Shown here: one piece after another, positions 57,962-64,000 of the stretch
How positions within the stretch are numbered: the first letter of the stretch is position 1
How the letters are laid out: each line of letters opens with the position of its first letter
Source: Clostridiales bacterium 1_7_47FAA
GTDB taxonomy: Bacteria; Bacillota; Clostridia; Lachnospirales; Lachnospiraceae
Assembly: GCA_000155435.1 (NCBI GenBank)
Contig: DS990263.1
Location: 484,300-548,299 of the forward strand
Reading direction: 5' to 3'
DNA: 64,000 bases
Made by a program: the position numbers and the translations under genes
Notes under the pieces: model-generated
Seen by the model: the letters and a program-made list of their open reading frames with translations, nothing else
Told to the model about the DNA's origin: nothing
Database searches by the model: none

Positions 57962-58711
57962 TTATCTGTTTGGCGGGTAATTGCTTATGTCTTTCCTGTC
58001 CACTCTTTTTCCATGATAGCTGGTTTTAAAATGTCCCTTCCCAAGCGACCAGAAAACGTGCAATCCGACCAGTGTAAAAAATAAGAAATAGAGTAAGCCC
58101 CCAATAGGATATATGTGAGGGGCTTTGTATATAACCTGCCGTTCTCCATTTGGGGATATCTTTACAAATTGGGATGGATAAGCAGAACGTTCATATGTAT
58201 ACCCATCAATCGTCCGGCTGGGCTTATCTAAATATTGTATTAGCCTGCTTTCGGCATCCGTGTCCACCTTTCCTTTATTCCATACCTTACATACTTCCCC
58301 ATCCCGCATTACCTCATATACCATATTGGACCGTATTGAAGATATGAGTATATGATTGCCATGGAATTGGAGATAATAATGTGCTTTGGTATCGATTACA
58401 AGCCCAAAAATAAATTCCCCATTCTGGTTATATGCATTCATATACCCATCCCTGAATCCTACAATCATATCCCCGTCATCAGAAACATCAAATACTTTAA
58501 GTACGGCGTCAGTCATATGTTCGCTGTCTGACTTTCTTATATCTTCTGTATATTTGCTTATATCTTTTATTTCATTTTCGTCTGATAGAATAAAAGTTTG
58601 TGCGATTGATTCAGCAGGTTCCGCAGCATGTGCATATCCGCAGCAAAATAGAATCCATATGATTGTCATGATAGGACTGACTGCCCTGATACGCCGGAAG
58701 AAGGTTTTCAT
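57962..58711 (-). CDS. Membrane protein, tandem paralogue 2
   Basis: A 249-residue protein of the same design as its neighbour: N-terminal helix ending CGYAHAAE, a propeller-like external region and a C-terminal helix IGGLLYFLFFTLVGLHVFW. ATG 58711 with AGGAGG 10 bases upstream is chosen; the open frame back to 58837 overlaps the upstream gene. A stretch of about 130 bases in the 3' half (57250-57380 against 58025-58155) is almost identical between the two genes while other parts differ more, which points to gene conversion. Function unknown. Confidence 0.7.
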   Translation of the reverse strand: MKTFFRRIRAVSPIMTIIWILFCCGYAHAAEPAESIAQTFILSDENEIKDISKYTEDIRKSDSEHMTDAVLKVFDVSDDGDMIVGFRDGYMNAYNQNGEFIFGLVIDTKAHYYLQFHGNHILISSIRSNMVYEVMRDGEVCKVWNKGKVDTDAESRLIQYLDKPSRTIDGYTYERSAYPSQFVKISPNGERQVIYKAPHIYPIGGLLYFLFFTLVGLHVFWSLGKGHFKTSYHGKRVDRKDISNYPPNR

Positions 58712-58757
58712 TGATTGGGGCCTCCTGACTATTACAAGGCTGGTTGGCTTATGACAT

Positions 58758-59516
58758 TCAGCCTCTGTTCCCATATTTTCCGCATATGTCATCGTATGCG
58801 ATAGGCGCATTTTTTGACCATGCTTGAAAGATATCATCTGTAGGAACTATCGTTGCTTTTCTTTCGCCTACATGAATGATTTCCAAAATACCATTATTGT
58901 TTTTCCACTCCCCGCCAAAATTCCTTATGATCCAGTCTCCGTAGACCGCCGCGATATCTATCAGGGCATCAACCGCATCACAAAACAGATTATCACTCAG
59001 GCGGCTGATTTTTAGTTCCAACCCTGCTAATTCCAAACTGGGATTATTCCTTTTACCGGTAGTTAAAAAATCTCGTACCGCCCGTTCTCTATGACGTTCA
59101 AGTTGTTTAAAATATTCCATATTTCTGATGGGCGTTTCATCTGTGACAGGCTTACATAATTCCTCCAGTTTTCTAATTCCATAATTACAGATGATATCTT
59201 TAAATCCCATCACAATCCCTTCAAAGTCATCCTGCGTTTTATAGTCATAACCAAAAGTCCAACGGGGATCGTACAAATGCAGCTCTTTCGTAGACAGGTT
59301 TTTTGCGCTGACTACTCTTCTGATTGGGTAGTCAACCATGAAACGCATATCAACGTAGGTAAATTTATCATAAATATCAATTTTTTGACTTCCCCTTACA
59401 TACTGCCAACCGTTTCCGTCACCGTCCGCTTCCCAAGTTTCATAACGGAATCCCTGGGGCATCAATATGGGGGTTATTTCATTTTCAATATACGCTGACT
59501 TTGTTTTATAATCCAC
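58758..59516 (-). CDS. Uncharacterised soluble protein
   Basis: A 252-residue protein without membrane segments or signal peptide. It starts MDYKTKSAYIENEITPILMP and contains GFRYETWEADGDGNGWQYVRG and a helical C-terminal half. The N-terminal pattern, where a short helix is followed by an edge-strand with GFR and aromatic residues, resembles immunity or DUF4304-like proteins, but I cannot assign it. It lies 47 bases upstream of the duplicated membrane proteins. Confidence 0.6.
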   Translation of the reverse strand: MDYKTKSAYIENEITPILMPQGFRYETWEADGDGNGWQYVRGSQKIDIYDKFTYVDMRFMVDYPIRRVVSAKNLSTKELHLYDPRWTFGYDYKTQDDFEGIVMGFKDIICNYGIRKLEELCKPVTDETPIRNMEYFKQLERHRERAVRDFLTTGKRNNPSLELAGLELKISRLSDNLFCDAVDALIDIAAVYGDWIIRNFGGEWKNNNGILEIIHVGERKATIVPTDDIFQAWSKNAPIAYDDICGKYGNRG

Positions 59517-59609
59517 GTATCCTCCTTTCCCCGGCCGTATCCGCCCATATGATGCAGATATCCCGGCAGGCTTTTCCTTGTTTGAATCCCCAGTCTCCCT
59601 GCGGATGTT

Positions 59610-60314
59610 TCATATACTGATCCAGTCCATGTATGCATCCCGTACCTGGGTCAGATAAGGCTTGCTGATGGTAAGCCAGATGGAATTGCCCATCAGCAAT
59701 TCCCGGCCTTTTATTTGTTTTACATGCATGATGTTGACTGACGTTGTCCTGTGGCAGCGGATAAACTGTTTAGGAAGCTGTTCCATCATCTGATAAAATG
59801 GTATTTTGTGTGTGATGGTCCCGGACACGGTTACCAGCGCTGTATAATGCAAAGCAGCCTGACAGTACAGTATGTCACGGTATGGGATGGAAAGGATGGT
59901 ATCTTTGCTGTTATAAATGTATTTGGCATTTGAAACACGCTCCAATGCGGTATCCATACATGCATGAATCCGTTCATACATTACCGGTTTCAGGATAAAG
60001 GCAACGGCATTGGTGCCATAACCGTCATACACATATATATCATGCATGGTCAGAAACGCCAGCGGGGTGTGGGAGCCGTTCTTATTAAGAGCTTGTGCCG
60101 TGTCAATGCCATTGAGCTTTCCATCAAGTTCGATGTCCATGAATATAAAATGGAAATCGTTGAAGTCCTCTTTTAAAAAGTCCTCACCCGTCGTGAAATG
60201 CCGGATAATCAGCTCACATTTCCGGTTCATGGCCGCCCAGGCATGCAGCTTCTCTTCCAGCTTTTCCCTGTCCGATTCATTATTTTCAACGATTGCAATC
60301 TGCATACAAAGCAT
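59610..60314 (-). CDS. LytTR-family response regulator
   Basis: A 234-residue regulator. The receiver domain has VENNESD near the N-terminus, Asp in FIFMDIELDGKLNG (about 63), and Lys in AFILKPV. The C-terminal LytTR domain (about 140-234) includes SIPYRDILYCQA and FIRCHRTTSVNI. Start: ATG 60314, or ATG 60305 at MQIAIVE. It pairs with the kinase directly upstream. Systems of this kind (AgrA/ComE type) respond to secreted peptides and bind pairs of direct repeats about two helical turns apart; such repeats are found upstream of the kinase gene. Confidence 0.9.
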   Translation of the reverse strand: MLCMQIAIVENNESDREKLEEKLHAWAAMNRKCELIIRHFTTGEDFLKEDFNDFHFIFMDIELDGKLNGIDTAQALNKNGSHTPLAFLTMHDIYVYDGYGTNAVAFILKPVMYERIHACMDTALERVSNAKYIYNSKDTILSIPYRDILYCQAALHYTALVTVSGTITHKIPFYQMMEQLPKQFIRCHRTTSVNIMHVKQIKGRELLMGNSIWLTISKPYLTQVRDAYMDWISI

Positions 60315-60316
60315 TC

Positions 60317-61624
60317 CTAACCATGCCTCCTTTGTGATGGTATAACTATTATGATTTCAAAGGATGTCTCTTGGGGATTTAATCGATAGAATCCATCGGC
60401 ACGTTCAACAATCTGTCTGATTTGGGACAGACCGATTCCATGTCCTGGTTCTGTTTTGCGGCTCTCCAATGCCTCACCGTCAAAATTGTAAATACCGTCA
60501 CAGCTATTCTTGATGACAATCCGGAACATATTATCCACCTGCGTTACTGTTAGTTCAATATAACGGCTATTTATATTGGATAAATGCAGGACAGCTTCAA
60601 TGGCATTGTCCAACAGATTCCCAAACAGGGATGAGATATCCGCATCACTCATGGGGAAATCCCTGCAGTCATTTATGGCATAAATAATATGGATTCCATG
60701 CCGTTTTGCCTTCATGAATCCGGCGGACAACACATTATCCAAGGCCGGGTTGCCGCTGTTGGTCAGCAGACCTGCATATTCTGTAAAGCCGGAATTGTCC
60801 CGTATGTAACTAAGCGCCCGTTCTATATGACCGGATTCGAGGAACCCGGTGACCATCTGTATATGGCCCTTCATATCATGGCGCCAGGTGCGCAGGGCTG
60901 TGACGGCGTCCTGGGCGGCTTCCAGTTCCTTTATCCTGTTTTCGTCCCGCTGCTGTTTCATCAGAAGGCGGTTCCTTTCCTGACAGACCTTTGCAAACCA
61001 GATCATGATACTCAATGTTGTAATGGTAAGGATGATAATGAACAGGTAGGCAATATCTGTCATGATGGCAATATCCTCATAAACCTCCAGGGAGCTGACG
61101 GTTATGGAGATATTGGCAAACTGGTCCAGTAAGGCCAGGGTAGACAGCGTCATGGCAAGAAGCAGTATCTGTACCTTTCGCGGCAGGACGGATTGATTTT
61201 TCAACAGCTGGATAAGGCCTGTGGCAACAATGAAGCTTATGATCAGATATAATGCAACCATATAATAGCGTTCAGCAGACGGCTTCAACAGCTGTTTTAT
61301 GCTGATCTGCAATAAAAGATCCGTTATGCGGAATACAATATGCTCGGATATCAGGGCAACCAGCATATAGGAACAGCCGCATATAAGCTTTCCTACCCTG
61401 CGCCCCGGGAAACAGGTATAGGAATACAGGATTTGCAGTGCGGTGACACAGGCTAACCGTATAACAGGATGGAAATACAGTGAATCAATCCAGGTAATTA
61501 CAAATGCCAGGAAGATCCCACCTATCAGCTGACGGTAACGGTAACGGCCAGTCCCACCTAAAATCCGATAAAATAGATACCAGCAGATGCCCGTCTCCAC
61601 AAAATTAATGGCTACTTCTATCAT
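60317..61624 (-). CDS. GHKL-type sensor kinase (AgrC-like)
   Basis: A 435-residue kinase with six or seven N-terminal membrane helices (about 1-215), a coiled coil (about 215-240), a His-containing WRHDMKGHIQ motif (about 248) and a GHKL ATPase domain with NLLDNAIEAV and GHGIGLSQI. The design is that of peptide-sensing AgrC/ComD/CitA-type kinases. ATG 61624 is chosen because GGAGGA lies 10 bases before it. The stop lies 2 bases before the regulator start. No AgrB or AgrD gene is visible, so the peptide signal, if any, is made elsewhere. Confidence 0.88.
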   Translation of the reverse strand: MIEVAINFVETGICWYLFYRILGGTGRYRYRQLIGGIFLAFVITWIDSLYFHPVIRLACVTALQILYSYTCFPGRRVGKLICGCSYMLVALISEHIVFRITDLLLQISIKQLLKPSAERYYMVALYLIISFIVATGLIQLLKNQSVLPRKVQILLLAMTLSTLALLDQFANISITVSSLEVYEDIAIMTDIAYLFIIILTITTLSIMIWFAKVCQERNRLLMKQQRDENRIKELEAAQDAVTALRTWRHDMKGHIQMVTGFLESGHIERALSYIRDNSGFTEYAGLLTNSGNPALDNVLSAGFMKAKRHGIHIIYAINDCRDFPMSDADISSLFGNLLDNAIEAVLHLSNINSRYIELTVTQVDNMFRIVIKNSCDGIYNFDGEALESRKTEPGHGIGLSQIRQIVERADGFYRLNPQETSFEIIIVIPSQRRHG

Positions 61625-61666
61625 TTTCTCATGTTCCTCCACCAAATACAACTATAACCGGGTATC

Positions 61667-61700
61667 AACTCATGCAAAAAAAAGATAATTCGTGCAAAAA
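61667..61700. promoter_or_regulatory. Direct repeats upstream of the LytTR kinase gene
   Basis: AACTCATGCAAAAA (61667-61680) and AATTCGTGCAAAAA (61687-61700) are direct repeats exactly 20 bp apart, about 45-75 bases before the kinase start. LytTR proteins bind paired direct repeats on one face of the helix. The rest of the gap 61701-61854 holds nothing that I can support. Confidence 0.5.
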
Positions 61701-61854
61701 CCCAAGTTAATTCTTTCAAATCACCAATCAGGATTAGCCACCGTACTTTTAAGTATCCGCCGCACCTACCAATATAATAAAAGAAAAATATAGGTACATC
61801 AATACAAATCCGACAATTAGATTCCCAATGCCCTTCCTCCTTGTCCGGTAAAAC

Positions 61855-61890
61855 AATCAAGGCTGGATAAATTAATATCCAGCCTTGATT
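61855..61890 (-). terminator. Terminator after the 62424 gene
   Basis: AATCAAGGCTGGATA and TATCCAGCCTTGATT are perfect 15-base inverted copies around AATTAA, followed on the - strand by GTTTT. It lies 60 bases after the stop of the gene at 61951. Confidence 0.8.
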
Positions 61891-61950
61891 CCTCAAACAC
61901 GCCCTAATAAGAGGAATATCAACCACTATCCATAGAAAAATGTTTTGTTC

Positions 61951-62424
61951 TCAGAAGATTGAATATAGAAAATATAAAACAACGGCACACAATAATGCAG
62001 TTAGAATGAATAAATATGGAATGATCTTTATATTTTTATCCTCTCTGGGGCAATAAAAGTCTGTTATATCATTCGGGTTATAGTAAATATCCACCTCGTC
62101 CCCAGGCTTTCCAACTGAAAGAAATGCATAAGGAACCCTTGAATCCATACCATTACACTCCTGATTCCCAATGCTGAACTTATATATTGTGAAACGATGT
62201 GGTATGGATGGCGCTGTAATATACCTGTTATGAGTGCGTTTAAGATACTCAACATAGACACCCGTAGATAGATAATCAATCTGCCCTATGGTTTTCTTAA
62301 TACATCTGCGTATTACATCCATATTCTTTTCCTTAATTGTGCTATATGCATTGAAAAGTATTATGATAATAGATATATAGATTGCAGTAAGCATGATTAA
62401 CAATCCAATGGAACGATCCATCAT
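61951..62424 (-). CDS. Membrane protein with DUF3592-like external domain
   Basis: A 157-residue protein with one helix near each end (about 7-27 and 135-155) and a domain between them in which IYKFSIGNQECNG and GKPGDEVDIYYNPND resemble the DUF3592 pattern, a small beta domain found between two membrane helices. ATG 62424 after GGAG is preferred over 62439. It is followed by a strong terminator. Function unknown. Confidence 0.65.
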   Translation of the reverse strand: MMDRSIGLLIMLTAIYISIIIILFNAYSTIKEKNMDVIRRCIKKTIGQIDYLSTGVYVEYLKRTHNRYITAPSIPHRFTIYKFSIGNQECNGMDSRVPYAFLSVGKPGDEVDIYYNPNDITDFYCPREDKNIKIIPYLFILTALLCAVVLYFLYSIF

Positions 62425-62456
62425 GATATCTCCGTTCATATGTTGAGGATAAGTGA

Positions 62457-62954
62457 TTAAACATAGTTTATTTTCCTTAAAAAACTTAGTACGGTCTTTT
62501 TGTGTTCATATGGAACTTTTGCAAAAACATAAGTATTATCAATCTGGATTACCAGTTCATAAGTATCATCCTTATTTCTTCTTGAATATTTATAATACCG
62601 GCCCACACTTAATGTGTAGTTTTTCCCTCCTGTCTGTTCCCTGATTTTTTCTTCCATGTTTTCCCTTAACATACGGGCATGTTCAGTTGAGTCTGTTTCA
62701 GCATATTCTATATTGATGCCATCATCTATATATACTTTTCCGGAATGCAAGATGAAATTGTCCTTCGCTTCACTTGTATCAATCCATTCATATCCATTCA
62801 TTTCCGCTATTCTTTTTAATTCTGCAAACTCCATAGGCGATTGTGGAGTTATGTTTTTCAGAATAACATAACCAATTGACAAGATTATTAATATGATTAA
62901 AAAAAATGGAATAACGAATCTTTTCCGTCCATAAATTAGATACACGTTTACCAT
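62457..62954 (-). CDS. Membrane-anchored protein of unknown function
   Basis: A protein of about 165 residues with a basic N-terminus (YGRKRF), one membrane helix (about 15-35) and an external alpha/beta domain with LKRIAEMNGYEWIDTSEAKD and VGRYYKYSRRNKDDTYELV. The start is uncertain: ATG 62954 lies almost on top of GGGGGG, GTG 62945 has better spacing, and the frame continues back to 63002. Two TGCATGAA repeats, like those of the LytTR kinase promoter, lie upstream. It is in line with the DUF3592-like gene. Confidence 0.6.
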   Translation of the reverse strand: MVNVYLIYGRKRFVIPFFLIILIILSIGYVILKNITPQSPMEFAELKRIAEMNGYEWIDTSEAKDNFILHSGKVYIDDGINIEYAETDSTEHARMLRENMEEKIREQTGGKNYTLSVGRYYKYSRRNKDDTYELVIQIDNTYVFAKVPYEHKKTVLSFLRKINYV

Positions 62955-63006
62955 TCCCCCCTTTTTAATACTTACAATATAATAAATTCCGTGTATTTTC
63001 AATGGA

Positions 63007-63037
63007 TTTGCATGAAAAGCCTGTTTTCTGCATGAAT
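63007..63037. promoter_or_regulatory. Paired TGCATGAA repeats
   Basis: TTTGCATGAA (63007-63016) and TGCATGAAT (63029-63037) repeat with a 20-bp period, the same core and period as the repeats at 61667-61700. They lie 50-80 bases upstream of the 62954 gene and may be another site of the LytTR regulator. Confidence 0.4.
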
Positions 63038-63087
63038 AGACGTGATGGCATGCTTAAACTTCTGAAAGGATTTTTTTGAATCCTTCT

Positions 63088-63945
63088 TCAATTTATTCCG
63101 CGGGCAATCGTTCCTGCCTCTCCCGCGCCAAATACCTCCTCAAACGCCCGCAGGCACTCCCCTTTCCTGGAGCGGTCCATGACAGCAAACACCACGGTAT
63201 CGAAGGTATCTGCAAAGTATCCTGTCAGCAGTTCCTTCCACCAGCTGGCTATCTTGTACGGGTCATTGCGGAATACGCCGCATCCGTAAGCCCCGAGGAT
63301 GAGATGACGGTGATTCATCTGCACGAACAGGGACAGGGCCACCTTCATGCGTTCATACATGGCTGTTTCCGCCTTATGTATATCCTCCCCCTTCTGCATC
63401 ACCTGCCCCATGTTGACAGCAGGCAGGGTAAGTACGGAAGCTGTCACAGGCTCCTCTAAAAGTTCAAACCGGCCATCACGGAAAAATACGACTTCAGGGG
63501 AATAGATGGCATGGTTGGTATATATCATGGACGGGCAGTTCCGGTTGTTCTGATAGTACTCCGGGTGTCTGGTCAGGGTCTGGTAGAGTCCGCTGGAAGC
63601 AGCTATGCTCTCCTCCTGTGCCATGGCACCGTTTAAGAACCCTCCTCCGGGATTCTTGGCGCTGGCAAAGTTCAGTACCCCGGGATCCGCCACCCCATCC
63701 CCTGACAGCCTAAGGATGGCATCCACGGTAGAACAGTTCATGGTCTTCATTACAGGTAACATACCGGAAGGTTCCCCTTTGACGTATGTTGCGGCCAGTG
63801 TCTCTGCCTGTTCCGGTGTGAATAAAAGGCTGTTGTCCACAGATGCCCTGTGCTGTTTCCTTATATCAATTATCCTGCCATGGATTTCGTAGGTTCCACG
63901 TCTCATGATTTCCAGTGTTTCTCTGGCAGTTGCTTTTCTATCCAT
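63088..63945 (-). CDS. TIGR02452-family (microbial PARG-like) macrodomain protein
   Basis: A 285-residue soluble protein. The signature of bacterial poly(ADP-ribose) glycohydrolases is present: NFASAKNPGGGFLNGAMAQEES, of which PGGGF and AQEES carry the ADP-ribose loop and the catalytic Glu pair. Further family segments are YTNHAIYSPEVVFFRDG and LILGAYGCGVFRNDP. It probably removes ADP-ribose from proteins or nucleic acids. ATG 63945 with GGAAGGAG upstream is chosen over 63963. No ADP-ribosyltransferase gene is visible in the window, so the target is unknown; links to phage defence are known for other macrodomain proteins but are not shown here. Confidence 0.88.
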   Translation of the reverse strand: MDRKATARETLEIMRRGTYEIHGRIIDIRKQHRASVDNSLLFTPEQAETLAATYVKGEPSGMLPVMKTMNCSTVDAILRLSGDGVADPGVLNFASAKNPGGGFLNGAMAQEESIAASSGLYQTLTRHPEYYQNNRNCPSMIYTNHAIYSPEVVFFRDGRFELLEEPVTASVLTLPAVNMGQVMQKGEDIHKAETAMYERMKVALSLFVQMNHRHLILGAYGCGVFRNDPYKIASWWKELLTGYFADTFDTVVFAVMDRSRKGECLRAFEEVFGAGEAGTIARGIN

Positions 63946-64000
63946 ACTTAAAACTCCTTCCATTTTTTACGGTACAGCCTGGATGGACGATGGCCCTCGT

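Noticed and set aside
60317-61624. Complete agr quorum-sensing locus
   Set aside because: The kinase and LytTR regulator are present, but no AgrB-like protease or AgrD-like peptide gene is found on either side. The CPBP protease is a different family.
61621-61926. A 101-codon leftward open frame upstream of the AgrC-like kinase
   Set aside because: It runs through a perfect terminator hairpin (61855-61890) and into the kinase start, has no ribosome binding site and an unlikely composition. It is not an AgrD-type peptide.
1-64000. tRNA or rRNA genes and other RNA genes
   Set aside because: I saw no cloverleaf with T-loop consensus, no rRNA sequence and no riboswitch core that I could support by eye. 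A covariance-model scan would be needed to exclude them.

Overview
The window looks like chromosome of an anaerobic gut Clostridium of the family Lachnospiraceae (Enterocloster / Clostridium clostridioforme type). The evidence is the 3' end of an anaerobic ribonucleotide reductase, AGGAGG-type ribosome binding sites, sigma-A promoters, DUF4317 and VanZ-like genes, many two-component systems, and the lack of aerobic respiration genes. This assignment is inferred from gene content, not from a database search.

Layout. 0-14.6 kb (+ strand): nrdD end, a 1284-residue SnoaL/PAS/GGDEF/GAF/histidine kinase/receiver hybrid, small conserved proteins, glutamine synthetase, a response regulator-kinase-ABC-permease cassette, then DUF4317, VanZ-like and DinB-like genes. 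14.66-22.24 kb: a complete filamentous (inovirus) prophage with secreted adsorption-type proteins, tiny membrane/coat proteins, two tandem coat genes, a Zot-family assembly ATPase, a divergent ribbon-helix-helix repressor with three operators, a small antisense peptide gene, a likely ssDNA-binding protein and a rolling-circle Rep. It has no integrase. 22.24-22.63 kb: a mini-element of about 390 bp that keeps only the two phage ends and a broken ORF. 22.7-29.2 kb: zinc-ribbon membrane protein, lipoprotein, GGDEF-EAL protein and a XerS-like tyrosine recombinase. 29-40 kb (- strand): an ABC exporter and three two-component systems, one kinase being frameshifted. 40-52 kb (- strand, with a + strand transporter at 47.6-49.0 kb): diguanylate cyclase, penicillin-binding protein, phosphatase, DEAD-box helicase, XRE regulator with a divergent sodium symporter, signal peptidase, and an rtcB-prfH ribosome-repair operon with a leader-peptide/terminator region. 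52.4-56.4 kb: TetR with a divergent old-yellow-enzyme oxidoreductase and an SDR resembling 7-alpha-hydroxysteroid dehydrogenase. 56.4-64 kb (- strand): CPBP protease, tandem duplicated membrane proteins, a LytTR/GHKL two-component system and a PARG-like macrodomain protein.

The main discovery candidate is the phage attachment system. One 34-bp palindromic site lies at the left end of the prophage. Two longer sites, of 103 and 97 bp, lie at the ends of the prophage and the mini-element, and each consists of two copies of the 34-bp-type site facing each other. This is the arrangement expected of a phage whose folded single-stranded genome is inserted by the host Xer recombinase at dif, as known for CTX-phi of Vibrio cholerae. 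Gene polarity switches from mainly + to mainly - across this region and a XerS-like gene lies about 5.5 kb away, so the window probably contains the replication terminus.

Second-rank signals are the rtcB-prfH leader region, the leaderless duplicate coat protein, the hydroxysteroid-type oxidoreductase pair, the frameshifted kinase, and several spaced direct repeats next to regulator genes that may be their binding sites. All motif positions and alignments were read by eye; no similarity search was possible.
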